Positions 51,337-62,623 of a stretch of DNA of 64,000 bases are shown one piece after another. The stretch lies in assembly GCA_963942565.1 (NCBI GenBank), contig OZ012685.1:4175711-4239710 (forward strand), in the 5' to 3' direction. This DNA comes from Maea johnstoni. Taxonomy: Eukaryota > Annelida > Polychaeta > Spionida > Magelonidae. Each line of letters starts with the position of its first letter. Within the stretch, counting starts at the first letter, position 1. Below the pieces are notes generated by a model that was given only the letters and a program-made list of their open reading frames with translations, did no database searches and was not told where the DNA came from. Position numbers and translations under genes: made by a program.

Positions 51337-51880
51337 TTAATCCATTAATGCTCACAGTGGCCAAAAGCAGCCTGACAACATTGGTGAAATCTTGAAGGTG
51401 AAAAAAAAGTTGGGAAAATATTTCAAGGAGAAATGCTCATCAGAACACTACCAACAACTCTCCTTCAAATATTTTGGTAAACTATTCCAGGCCTCAACGC
51501 TAACTCAAAATGATACTGGCCCTGTAGGACCAGTAACACCTAGCATCTACTGGTCCTGCAAAATTTTTACTGGTCCTACATTTTTTCTTTAACATAAAGA
51601 GAAAGAACATTGGATAAAATTCACCACAACATTTATCTTTTTAAATTTTATCTTCATTTATTTCAAAAACACTTGGTGACATTCTCAGGGGAAAACTTTT
51701 TAACAAGAATGTCTCCAACTGTTTACTGGGCCTGTAGGACCAGTTGAGTTCTATTGTTACTGGCCCGAAACTGTTTTGGGGAATTTTTTACTGGCCTGGG
51801 GCCATAGGTTCACCCTTAGCGTCGAGCCCTGTATTCTGAATTTCCAAGCTATTGTCAAAAATACCATAGATCGAGACAGC
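51337..51880 (-). mobile_element. Family A MITE interrupted by a CAGG-ended element
   Basis: Left part 51337-51487 (TTAATCCATTAATGCTCACA to GTAAACTATTC). The copy resumes at 51832 with TATTCTGAATTTCCAAGC and TATTGTCAAAAATACC. The insertion at 51488-51831 is listed separately. Confidence 0.8.
51488..51831. mobile_element. CAGGG-type TIR element nested in a MITE, 5-bp target duplication
   Basis: 344 bp with inverted ends CAGGCCTCAACGCTAA and TTAGCGTCGAGCCCTG, flanked by TATTC on both sides (51483-51487 and 51832-51836). It contains repeated ACTGGTCCTRC and CTGTAGGACCAGT motifs. The host MITE reads cleanly if the insert and one TATTC are removed, so the 5-bp duplication is well supported. Superfamily not assigned. 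Confidence 0.75.
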
Positions 51881-52031
51881 ATTTTTTGATTATCTCATAT
51901 TAAGCACTTATGGTCACTAAATGGTTCACAACTCCTTCTGAAGCAATGCAAGAATGTATTGTGCTTTTCCCAGAGCACTGTACATCTTCCATTTCGTTAT
52001 AGCAATGTGTCTCTAGGTCATACCTCATTCA

Positions 52032-52410
52032 TTAACCCATTCCCTCCCGGGGGTTTACTTGACGAGTGTCATCTGGTCCTGTTATACTTTTAAAAATGGC
52101 TTTGAAATATAAGGCATAAATTCACAAAATATATGAAGGAGAGTTGCATGTAGATAAAATTCTGATGAACAACCCTCCTTCAAATATTTTTTTAATGTTG
52201 CATTTCATAATGTTGCATTTTGCAACCTGACAATTTTGTTGAAATTTTTCAGGAGAAAGCATAGAATGGAAAATATTTGAAAGAGAAATTTCAATCAGAA
52301 CACTATACCAACAACTCGATCTCCTTCGAATATTTTGTAAAATCATTCTTCATTTTGTTATTGTCAAAAGTATAAAAGATCCAGACAATAGTATCAAGAG
52401 CTAATAAGTT
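52032..52410. mobile_element. Two fused family A MITEs in opposite orientation
   Basis: 52032-~52210 is the plus-type left part (TTAACCCATTCCCTCCCGGG, GTGTCATCTGGTCC, GAAGGAGAGTTGC). From ~52222 a minus-type copy follows (GCAACCTGACAATTTTGTTG, AAATATTTGAAAGAGAAATT, GATCCAGACAATAG). Confidence 0.75.
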
Positions 52411-53920
52411 CTAAAACTATGGTAATTATATAAATCAAGGGGTGGTAGCATTGATAAGCATTTTGGTATCTTTTTATTTATTATCCATTGACCAAATATG
52501 AATTATAGTAATGGAGTGAACATCATAAAGCTTTAAAATTGCTTTACAAGTACACAATTCTAGAAAGTAGCAAATTCTTCTCAGTTGTGAGAGTCAGGTT
52601 CACAAACCTGCAACATGTGAAAAATGCTGTATATCATCAAAATGATACTTTTTGTCAGAATTTGGCAGAAATCTAACACCCTTTTTATTCAAAAATACTC
52701 CAAAATCTCAAACCCTTTACCCGCATGGCTGCCTCCGATAAGAAGTGTTTAAGTTAAGAAGACAACCTTTTTGTAAGCGTGAAACCATAGAAATTCCAGG
52801 CACTCGTGGTTCAGCTTTTACTGCAGAAAATTTTTCCTTTAATACTATGAAAGAAATTTAGCAGTTTCCAGTTACCGTTGCCACATGCATAATTTTATAG
52901 AATTATGGGTCTCATCTATTTTTTTTTTCTGGAGATTTATTATGGATGTCATCTACCAGTGTTCTATATAGTTGAATTTGAATACCAATTTTGGAATAAA
53001 CATACCCAATTAGTGGAAATGTTATAGTGTTTCCCAACTGACTGATGTTAATGTTACAACTCCTGGATTTTAGCTAGGAAATAAGAAAGGGAAGTTGATC
53101 TGTAGATAAACGGGGAAAAAGCATGTATAAGGGTATGAAGATGATCAAAGGGAATATTACCCTGTATGCATAATTTCCAAAACTAAAAAATCAAAATTAC
53201 ATATTCCTATAATTTTAGCTGGAAAAGAACCCCTCCCCCACAATATAAACTCCTTACTCCAAGATCATGTTTTCTAAAATCAAATTCACCTAGGAGGTCA
53301 AGTGGTATAACATGGTATAAACAATTTCCCAGTGTCACTGTCTAATTATCGAGCACTATAGGTAATAATTAGGTTTAATAATTTAAGTAATAAGTTGTCA
53401 GCATCCAGCAAAGAGACAGGCGTGTTTATAAGTGCAGTTCAAGTGAGAACAGTAACCTTTCGAAACAGCAAGCTCGTCCGACATGCAGATGCTCGCTCCT
53501 ACCCACAATGCAACACAACAAGAGGAAGTCAGGCAACATATCTCACGGAAAATGTGCTGACATTTTAGCAACAGGCACGCAATGCTTGTGCATCATTGAA
53601 GCCACAAATGATGCTCTCTTTTATCTAAACTAACAACATAGTTTGTGCAAAATCTCTTGGCTAAACTTGAGTAGAAATTAGCAAATAGAAAACTTGGAAT
53701 TTCATTTTGCGAGTATATTATCCAAACCAATAAAGGAAATCCAAAGCAATTCAATTATCTGTAGCAAATAAGAATACAGATCAAACTGAGATATTTAGCT
53801 TTATATGGTTAATAAGGTTGCTGAAAAAGTCAAACAGAAATAAGTCCTTTACACTTGACACAAAATATGAGGATGATGATACAAAAGATGGCAATGTTGA
53901 TAACGATCCAAAATCCATAA
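52411..53920. other. Intron sequence, nothing recognised
   Basis: 53440-53540 is GC-balanced with CTCGTCCGAC words; otherwise AT-rich. Confidence 0.45.
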
Positions 53921-54053
53921 TGATGATGATGATTATAATAATAATGGTAATGATAATAAGAAGAAGAGGAAGAAAAATTATAACAATGATGATGATGATG
54001 ATGATGATGATGATAATAATAATAATAATAATAATAATAATAGTAATATTAAT
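53921..54053. repeat. (ATG)n/(ATA)n compound microsatellite
   Basis: Mixed GAT, AAT and AAG trinucleotides. The 196-codon plus-strand frame through it is not a gene: it is repeat at its start and transposon-like at its end. Confidence 0.9.
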
Positions 54054-54299
54054 AAGACTCAGATTCAATGTGATCTATTTGGCATGTTTGACTCAGGCAA
54101 TACTTTGTCAAAAGAGCTTTCATATGACCTGCCAGTTGGCCAATAAAATAACTGAAAAAACGACTCCTCTAGATTTAGCTACTCAGCTGCTTCAAATCCT
54201 CATACCAATTACATTTAATAACCGATTGTGTCTAAAAAGGCAATTCAAATATCACCCATGTCATAGAAAATGGTTTGTTAGGAAAATATTTGGTACCCC

Positions 54300-54411
54300 C
54301 CAAAAGTCAAAATTAAAAAATACTTCATTAGAATTTTTTTCTTGTCCAAAAAGGAGTTTTTTTAGGAAACTGCCTGTCCAAAAGGCAGGCAGGACGGGTC
54401 CTGGCTAAATC
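54300..54411 (-). mobile_element. Possible hAT-like end fragment
   Basis: Minus strand begins GCAGGGATTTAGCCAGGACC and CCGTCCTGCCTGCC. CAGGGATTTAGC is a plausible hAT terminus; the partner end was not found. Confidence 0.35.
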
Positions 54412-55546
54412 CCTGCTCTAGACTATATGACTGGTATAATATTTGCACTTGCACAGCAGCAGAAATTATAGTTCCCATTAGCCTAGGGTGAACAGGTGAA
54501 CAGGTGGAATTACATAAATGTGTATTTAGCCGTCATGGATTAGTGCTCCTTTCATTACCTTAAAAACAAGTTACATAAAGACCAGGATTACGACCGCCCG
54601 CAAAGTTCAACCAGTGCATCGTAGAAGGTTAATTAGCAGAATTCTCAGTGAAAGTTGTAGTTTATGGAAAGATTTATGGATGTGGCTGCTGCATGGTTGA
54701 TGGCCCTCATTTTTTTCCTGTTTATGAGTATGTCATTCTGGTTGTAAGTAGAGCCACGATGGATAGTGGGCGTCAAAATTCACGTCAGGTCACTACTTGT
54801 AGCGACTTGTGAGTTCTTCACCCCTTCATGCCTAGAGCATTCAAAATATATTATGCTCGTTTTTTATGTTACCATGCATCCCGCTTTTTTGAGAACTATT
54901 TCGACCAACAATGGGATGCCAACAACTCTTACTTAAATATTCTGCTTAAGTCTGTTCACAAATCGAGTTGTTTTTACTTTTTTTTATCATTTTCATATTA
55001 CAAGTGACTCTTCCAATCAAGATAAAAAAGAATCTTTGCATTCATCTTACCTCCCTTGAAAAATAGGATGCTGATTTTAGAATTGCTGATTTTAGGCATC
55101 CAGTTTCTGGATTATGGCTAAGACACTGGTTGCTTGATCCATTTTTTTCAAATCTTTTCTAACCTGGCTACCACTTAGGAAAGACAATGCGCCAATAGAA
55201 AAAAACCTCACCCACGGGGAGGATTGAGACATCTAAATCACCAGTTTGCGGATTTTCTGCATTACTGCTCCTTTCTCAAATAGCCATGTGGTATATATTT
55301 AGCTGGGTTGAAATCCTCTGGATTACTCTCAGATTCCCATCTACGTCTTTCTACTGGCTATAATGGGTAATGATAGCCTAGAAACAGATAGTGACAGTCT
55401 ACAAACTGGTAAATCTTCACCAACAGACATCAGGGCTTTTGCAATTACATCATATTGCAAAGACTACAAAAACCCTATAAATAGTACCGTTAGTAGGGCT
55501 CTTCATAACAAAGCAGAATGTCCAATAGTTCCAGACTATAAACACA
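54412..55546. other. Intron sequence, nothing recognised
   Basis: No exon seen. 55040-55110 repeats GCTGATTTTAG twice. Confidence 0.5.
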
Positions 55547-55707
55547 CAGGGCTCGAAATTAAGGGGTGGCTCCCCTGAATTCTCCTGTGGTTCCTTCAAA
55601 CTTCAGCAGGGAGCCCAAAGATGTATTGGTTTCTATACAGAACACCTTTAGGTAGCTTTTGAAGATGCAGTTGGGCTCCCTAGAAAAAATCGTAATTTCG
55701 AGCCCTG
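55547..55707. mobile_element. CAGGGCTCGAAATTA-ended MITE
   Basis: 161 bp with inverted ends CAGGGCTCGAAATTAAGG and GTAATTTCGAGCCCTG, and GGGAGCCC repeated inside. Flanks ACACA and ATACA allow a 5-bp duplication with one change, as at 51488-51831. Its right edge runs into (TGTA)n and (TA)n. Confidence 0.7.
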
Positions 55708-55712
55708 ATACA

Positions 55713-55853
<141 letters not shown>

Positions 55854-55980
55854 ACCTAATGGTGATACTTGCAAGCTGGGAATTTACTCATGGCTCTGCA
55901 TGTAGTTGCAATTGAAATTGTACAGAATTGATGACTGCAAAAAGACCATAAAAACATAACAATTATGTCCTGAAAATAGG

Positions 55981-56118
55981 GGTAAAATCTCTAAATGCGA
56001 AAGCAATGTTGAAAAAGTGTTTGAAGGAGAAATATTACTCAGAACACCATCAACAACTCCTTCAAATATTTTGTAAAATAATTCATGATTTGCAAGTTAT
56101 TTGTCAAAAATGGGTTAA
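55981..56118 (-). mobile_element. Family A MITE, left end missing
   Basis: AAGTGTTTGAAGGAGAAATA, CAACTCCTTCAAATATTTTG, then AAAAATGGGTTAA. Shortened on both sides of the hairpin. Confidence 0.65.
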
Positions 56119-56268
56119 AACACATGGCCTATGGGGTGCTCTTGACATGCAGTTAGCTAGTTATAAAGTGTTACTGCACCCAAAGGATTCTTGAAGCCAA
56201 ACATATGGCACTGCTGGTCTTGCTGAGAAAACACTGGCCAGTTTCACATTCACCATGTCTGTTTCTAT

Positions 56269-56345
56269 TTAGCCCATTCATGCCTGGGGATATCCTTCAC
56301 AAGATCTGTCTCGACCTATTAAATTTGAAAATTACTTTGATAGGA
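56269..56345 (+). mobile_element. Family A MITE, left quarter
   Basis: TTTAGCCCATTCATGCCTGG then CAAGATCTGTCTCGACC and GAAAATTACTTTG. Confidence 0.6.
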
Positions 56346-56632
56346 GTTGAATAAGAGGTAAATTTTATGGTTATATACAAAACCAACTAGTACTTTAATG
56401 GTAAAAATATTTCTTTTCGTTGAGTTTGGAAATAAACATTAACCTATCCCCCTTGTTTGAAATCCAGACTAACAGCTCCTGTAACGTATTGATTATGTAA
56501 GAGTATTGATGCTTGCTTCCATAACAAGATTCTGATGTGATCACATCCGTATCCTAGCATTCCCTTGACTGCGGTCAGTTATCCAATTATGCTGGCCCAC
56601 CGCATGATGAGACCGCCTGATAGCCAGGAGAA

Positions 56633-56919
56633 TTAACCCTTTCATGTCTGGAGTTCAAATGACCAGTGTTATCTGTACTGGTCAGTCATACTTCTGGAAA
56701 TAACTTTGGAACAAAATATAAAAAAGGAAAATAACTGAAGGACAGTTGAAGATAAAGTTCTGAGCATTTTTTCTTCAAATATTTTCTAAATATTGCTTTT
56801 GTTAGAGAGATGTGACCAAAATTGTTAGGATTTTTTGGCTGCTATAGGCTGGAGAGCCCCCTAGTGTTAACCCATTCATACCCAGAGCCTCCCTCAGTAT
56901 TAAGCCATCCGTGCCTTAA
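56633..56919 (+). mobile_element. Family A MITE plus short A end, head of a chain
   Basis: Full copy 56633-56870 (TTAACCCTTTCATGTCTGG onward, GGCTGCTATAGGCTGGAG near the right). The shared TTAA at 56867-56870 starts a 50-bp remnant (CCCATTCATACCCAGAG) that ends at the next shared TTAA, 56916-56919. Confidence 0.75.
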
Positions 56920-57134
56920 CACATCCAATACTTTAGGCTACTTTCGTCCAAAGCACATTAACAAAGATGCAAAGATCTTTGAAAACCATCTAAAGCCTAT
57001 CATGTAGGTAATAATTAGATAGCTCTCGCTGAGTACTTTCTGATGAGAACCAATATGCCAGGGTTTCAGTCATTAATCAGCTGTTTTGCATCATTTTGTA
57101 TTTGCAAAATTAGAAGCTAGCTGCATAATGGTTA
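56916..57134 (-). mobile_element. Family B MITE at end of chain
   Basis: TTAACACATCCAATACTTTA, GGCTACTTTCGTCCAAAGCA, GATAGCTCTCGCTGAGTACT, CAGGGTTTCAGTCATTAATC and TGCATAATGGTTAA. Confidence 0.8.
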
Positions 57135-57411
57135 AGTGTTCCTCAGGCCCTCTTCAGGTCAACTCAAAGGCCTCAATGCCTCAATGCTAAGATTGCTTGC
57201 CAGCCTTTGAAAGGATACATTCCCTTTGATACCTGCATGTGCCTTTAAAACTTCTGACATTATGACATTTCAGCTTAGAGTTCTCCCTCCAGTGCCCTGT
57301 GTTACACAAATGTGCCGTTTATGTGGGGAAAGAGGATCTAGTAATGAGTACTAACTATTTATACCCAGAGGGTGTCCTCAGCCTCAGCATTAACCCGCTC
57401 ATTCAAGGAGA

Positions 57412-57424
57412 GGGGGGGGGGGGG
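57412..57424 (+). repeat. G13 homopolymer
   Basis: Poly-G run. Confidence 0.9.
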
Positions 57425-57449
57425 AGGAGCTTGTCAAGATAGCTGTTAT

Positions 57450-58700
57450 GGTCAATACAGTAGCGAGGTGCCACATAGATTCATACAAGTTGATTATATG
57501 CTACTAGTAGCAAGGTGCTATAGGGATGAATATGAGTTGATAATATGTTACCAGTAGCAATGTGCTATATGGATGTTATATAAGTTGATTATATGCTAAC
57601 AGATGCAATGTGCTATATGGATGTATATAAGTTGATAATATGTTACCAGTAGCAATATGTTTTATATGGATTCATAAAAGTTGACAGTGTGTTAACACTT
57701 AACAGTAACAATGTGCTATATGGATGTATATAAGCTGATTATATATACTAACAGTACTAGCAAGGTGCTATATGGATATATATGTTGATTACATGCTAAG
57801 TTGCTAAAAGTAGCAAGGTGCTAATTGGATAATATAAGTTGATTATATACTAACAGTAGCAATGTGCTATATGGAGGTATATAAGTTGATATGTTACCAG
57901 CAGCAATGTGCTATATGGATATATATAAGTTGATTGTATGCTACCAGTAGCAAGGTGGCACATGGATGTTTATAAGTTGATTACATGCTAACAGTAGCAA
58001 GGTGCTACATGGATGTATATATGTTCATAATATGTTACCAGTAGCAACGTGCTAACTGGATATATAAGTTGGCTATATGCTAACAGTTGCAAGGTGCTAC
58101 ATTGATGTATATATGTTGATAATAAATTGTTTCCAGTAGCACGGTGCTAACTGGATATTTAAGTTGATTAAATTATAACAGTTGCAAGGTGTTATATGGA
58201 TGTATATAAGTTGATTATATGCTAACAGTAGCAAGGCGCTATATGGATGCATATAAGTTGATTATATGCTAACAGTAGCAAGGCGCTACATGGATGTATA
58301 TTATTTGATTATATGCTAACAGTAGCAAGGCGCTACATGGATGTATATTATTTGATTATATGCTAACAGTAGCAAGGCGCTACATGGATGTATATTATTT
58401 GATTATATGCTAACAGTAGCAAGGTGCTATATGGATGTATATAAGTTGATTTTATATTACATAGAATGTGCTAACCGGGTGTACATCATATGATTAAATG
58501 CTATCAGTTACAAGGTGCTACATGGAGGTACAAGTTGATAAAATGCTACCAGTAGAAACTGGATGATATACGCTCAGATAAGTTGGTTGTGTTCTGCCTG
58601 TAGCCACAGCAGCAGGAACAAGGCGCTTAGTAGATTGATTGTATTAAATTGATTGTATGCTAACAGTAGCAAGGTGCTACAAGTCACAAGTGTGCATGGG
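57450..58700. repeat. 47-bp satellite-like array, about 24 copies
   Basis: Units read GCTAACAGTAGCAAGGTGCT, ATATGGATGTATATAAGTTG, ATTATAT. Copies around 58230-58430 are most alike and the flanks are degenerate. A (CAG)n-rich zone follows at 58740-58900. Confidence 0.92.
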
Positions 58701-59157
58701 TTGATTTTATACTACCAGTAGCAGCCATATGTGTATGTATTATACCATGGCAGCAGCAGTTGCAGGGTGCTATGCAGATGGTTGAGTTGATTATTGTATG
58801 CTACCAGAAGCAGCAAAGGCTGATTCAACCGCCTTTAGAAGCCATATGCAGCGGTACTAAGCCATAGCAGCAGCAGCAGCAGTGGTAGCAGCACTAGCAG
58901 TCATAAGTAGCACATGTCTAAGTGTATGAAGACTGACGGGCGATGGAAAGGCCATCCTACCCAATGGCTATTTATATCCAGCATACACTACTCCAGCCTT
59001 GTTTTTCTTACTGGTACGGCCTAGGTATATTTAGACGCTCTTCTTTAGCACACCAGGCCATCCTAACTATTTCTTTACTTATTCCTGCTCCACATCTCCT
59101 GGATTGACTGCCAAATTGGTGTCCAGACTTTATGCACATCAGGTATCAAATGTAGAT

Positions 59158-59383
59158 AACTCAATAATACTAAGGAGTTTCCCTCAAAAAATGTTGTCTG
59201 GAGCTACAATACTTTTGGAAATAACTACAGCAATGAGCATTGATACACAAAATATTTGAAGGAGAGTTATTAGTTTCGTACTTATTGACATTTCTCCTTC
59301 AAATAGTTTTTAAAGTGTGCTTTTATAAGGGAGATGTATTTTAAAAAGTTGAATCGTTTCTGACTGATTCAAGAATGAATAGG
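59158..59383 (+). mobile_element. Family A MITE, eroded ends
   Basis: ATGTTGTCTGGAGCTACAAT, AAAATATTTGAAGGAGAGTT, TTTCTCCTTCAAATAG; both TTAA ends are mutated. Confidence 0.7.
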
Positions 59384-59489
59384 ATAATCATTTACACAAC
59401 ATGACATTACAATTCCTGTTCAGATGCATGACTTTAGCAAGGACTAAGAGAGACTTTGGCACTTATCAGATAGAGTTGTTTTACACATA

Positions 59490-59686
59490 TAACTTACAAC
59501 TGGGACAAACCTTCAAGTCTTGTCATACTTTTGGAAATGAAATTGAAATGAACTTTGCATAAACTTGAGTTGATAGAGTTCTGATGAACAACTCTCGATC
59601 ATATATTTTCTAAATGTTGCTTTTGTGGGAAAGATACCATCAAAATAGTCAGACTGTTTTGGCTGCTACAGGCATCAATGGGTTAA
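59490..59686 (+). mobile_element. Family A MITE, core shortened
   Basis: GGGACAAACCTTCAAGTCTT, AACAACTCTCGATCATATAT, TTGGCTGCTACAGGCATCAA then TGGGTTAA. The first hairpin arm is deleted. Confidence 0.75.
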
Positions 59687-61494
59687 AGTATCAGAGCAAT
59701 CAGATGAAGAACATCCCATTATAGTCATATATTGCTTATGTAACAGACACCTAGGAATGCCTAAAGCCTAGTGCAAGTTATACATTTATTAAGCTTTAGG
59801 ACCTCAATGGCCTTAGAGCAACGTTTTGTAAGAGCAACACCAGGATGAATAGAAGGGTCAAATGATAACATGCCCTAAAATATCTGCTTCGCATCCAGGA
59901 TCTACTAAATGTAGGTCTTAAGTTCCGCCTGAGAATCTGCTACAATGATATCGTGGAGTTGCAGGTTATTTTACCTATGCCAGCCCCAGGCACTGAACCG
60001 CTGAACTGTGCAAGGTCAGTGTGTGCTCCCATCATGGCTTTATGGCACACATAAACATTTATTCCAAAGTCATCATTCTCAAGTTCCACACATGATTAAG
60101 TTTCAAATTCATTACAAACTTTGCACCTTACTCAGTAGGGCCTTCATTTTTCTTATGTTTTTTTTTGAAAATGTATGTTTTCAAAAAGTGTTTTGATTAG
60201 ATATGTTGTTATATTCTAACCATTTAAAGGGAGTAGTGAATACTGCTGTGGAAATGCATCATGACACCTATCAGGAAGTCAAACCACCAGAGTTGAACAT
60301 TTATCCTTGATGTCAAAATGAGGAAAAAAATGAAACACTTTTTTCCAATTTAACAATCTTGACCAAAATAATTCAAATGTATTTGGATTAAAAGAATGTA
60401 AGAAAGCATCACTACTGGTTTACGATATAAAAGGTACATCAAACCTCAATATGAAAACAGTATTCTTGTTTGAGTTTAGAGAATAATGAGGAAAGATGCA
60501 ATGATTGGGAAAATATTTACAGGATAGTTTTGTATGAATTCTCTATATCATTCCTTCTCTATTTTCAAAATGATGCTATTATTATGAAGATACCCATCCC
60601 TTAAATAGACAAGCCCTTGTGGGTCCTTTATGGCTGAATAGGTTTAGAGGTAACAATTTTTGATAAAAATGACAGATGAAAATAAAATGAAAGAAACTTC
60701 AAAACGATATCCATGAGTTGTCATTTAAACCTTCCCCATCTCTTCTAGAAACACAGAATCATAGGAGAACAATACAAATGTACTTCATCATTTTGAAATT
60801 AAAGAATATCTTGGGCTGTGAGCAAGCGGCCGTTATTGTGGTGAACTTGTACAGTTGGCAAAAGTTCACCCATTTAAGGCCACACACAACAAAAGGCAAG
60901 TTTCCCATATTCAGTCAAATAAATAGGAGTTAATGAAAATGTGTATGAATGTATTCTCCTAAACAAGGATTAAATATCATCTGCATTGACGTTGATGTCG
61001 ACACGTACACAATACAATTTATATAACATATCTTTCCAGTGAAAAAGGTATAATTCATCTAATCAATGTCATTAAGAACACACCTAATGATAATCAACTA
61101 CATTGACATGTTGCAATATACATCCTGAGACACGCGCATCCGTTTATACGTCTCTTCACACCAATCCAATATTTCCGCCACCTTAATAGTGTCGGCGAGA
61201 TTCCAAGACATCGACTATCGCAGCGGCGCGGGGAGGCAGGTGAAAATGAAAGTGGCACCGCCGCCGCAGCTGGCGAAGGTGAATGATAGCGGAATCAGGG
61301 AATGTCGCAGCGACAGACTTCCCGCAGTAGGAAGCGACAGCCTACCAGCTCGCGGCCTCCGAAATGCATACTTTAATTCCTTGAACAGCTGGTCGGGCAG
61401 TGGAATTTCCCTCCATGCTGATAATTATAAATAGTAAATCCGGCGCCTTCCAGCACCGGCAGAACGGATGATCATAGGAGATATATAGACTTAC
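59687..61494. other. 5' part of intron 1, CpG-rich near exon 1
   Basis: 59687-61100 is AT-rich without recognised features. 61140-61494 is CpG-rich and, with exon 1, forms a CpG-island-like zone of ~690 bp. The plus-strand frame at 61189-61434 is antisense to it and not recognised. Confidence 0.5.
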
Positions 61495-61827
61495 CAGAAT
61501 TCTCCCAGTTGTCGTCTGGCCAGAGATTAATTCCCCTGCCCAATCCTTGGCTTCTGTCATCCATCCTATTTCAGGATCGGGACTTTTGGTAAGGGCCTTA
61601 GGTCCTTTTTGAGGCGTTCCTGGCTTTTTCGCTGTTTCACTACTAGCTTTCTTACTGCAACAGAAATAGGATCCAAGTCTCCAGGAGATAACCAGCAGTA
61701 GTCCGGCAGTAAAGGTGATCGCGCTCGAGCCCAGGAAAACATACCACTTGTGAGTGTTGCCACAAGACGCGGAGTCCACAGCCGCACCCGGGGTGGACGT
61801 AATTGTCACGTTGGCCGTAGTCGCCAT
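61495..61827 (-). CDS. slo: BK channel exon 1: N-terminus, S0 and S0-S1 linker
   Basis: This exon encodes 111 residues from the start codon to a phase-0 GTAAGT donor (donor GT at 61493-61494). The start is supported by G at -3 and +4, and by two in-frame stop codons a few codons upstream (no earlier Met is available in frame). Residues ~28-50 form a hydrophobic S0 helix beginning HKWYVFLGSS, the extra BK-specific segment that puts the N-terminus outside the cell. Cys56-Cys57 follow S0 where mammalian Slo1 has its palmitoylated cysteines. The exon ends with the hallmark blocks GWMTEAKDWAGELISGQ and TGRIL, which align with human GWMTSVKDWAGVMISAQ and TGRVL, at the position where I recall the vertebrate exon 1 ending. 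The reading frame stays open past the donor into intron 1, but that extension does not resemble the family. A Ser/Lys/Pro-rich linker lies at residues ~58-82. Confidence 0.95.
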
Positions 61828-62415
61828 GTCGTCTGCTTATTATCACTAAATTTTCCTCATGAATCGCGCGAAATAAACAAACACATCGGAGCGCACGTTT
61901 CCACGTCCGATCGACATAGTGCACTGTTTGCGTATAGCAGTACTGCTGTTCATGAATTATTTAAATCACTATGTGCCAGCAGCAGGTTAGGAGAATGTAG
62001 TACTCGATCGCGAAGTACACCGGGGTATTTCCCAATGATTTCTCACATTGTTCGACTATAATACGCACCATGAAGCAAATAGATCTGTCAATATACTACT
62101 TAGTTTTGATATTTTAGTATCCTTAGGATACATTACTCTCTGTTCATATCTGAAAGTCCGGAATTACTAATGCCGGGCAAGCACGTTATCTCCCTTCGCT
62201 ATATGGGTACCTCCGGCAGGTTGCAAACACACTGCATCTGGCGTGCTCCATTTCTCAATCGGTCAATAAATAGACTGTTAGGCATTTGGCATGATTTGCG
62301 CTGACAGTTTTATTTGAGGTAAACAAACCTTCGTATAGAGTGCAACCTGCCGAATTGAACAATTTCTCACAAAGAACGTCGGCGTAAATTGATTTTTTTG
62401 TTTCTCATCAGCCAT
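61828..62415 (-). promoter_or_regulatory. 5' UTR and likely promoter region of the channel gene
   Basis: CpG-containing sequence directly upstream of the start codon. No clear TATA box. TTTCGCGCG on the gene strand near 61865-61873 is E2F-like. Transcription start not determinable from sequence alone. Confidence 0.4.
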
Positions 62416-62623
62416 TTCCTATGGAACCGACGCCGTTCTTGCAGAAAAGCACTATTTGTCTTTAAAGACAAATGAATTGTCTTTAAAGACAATTCATATG
62501 TCTTTAAAGACAATTCATTTGTCTTTAAAGACAAATGAATTGTCTTTAAAGACAAATGAATTGTCTTAAAAGACAAATAGTGCTTTTCTGCAAGAACGGC
62601 TTTCCATAGTTTCCTTTAAAATG
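62416..62623. repeat. Nested palindrome upstream of BK exon 1
   Basis: Outer arms GCCGTTCTTGCAGAAAAGCA plus CTATTTGTC (62432-62460 and 62572-62600) are exact inverted copies. Between them lie seven or eight units built on GTCTTTAAAGAC with AATGAATT or AATTCAT spacers, each unit itself palindromic. TATGGAA and TTCCATA extend the arms outward. It lies about 600-800 bp upstream of the channel start codon. The 69-codon frame across it is just the repeat. Confidence 0.9.

Noticed and set aside
53818-54408. 196-codon plus-strand open frame
   Set aside because: Its middle is (ATG)n/(ATA)n microsatellite and its end looks like a transposon terminus; no protein similarity recognised.
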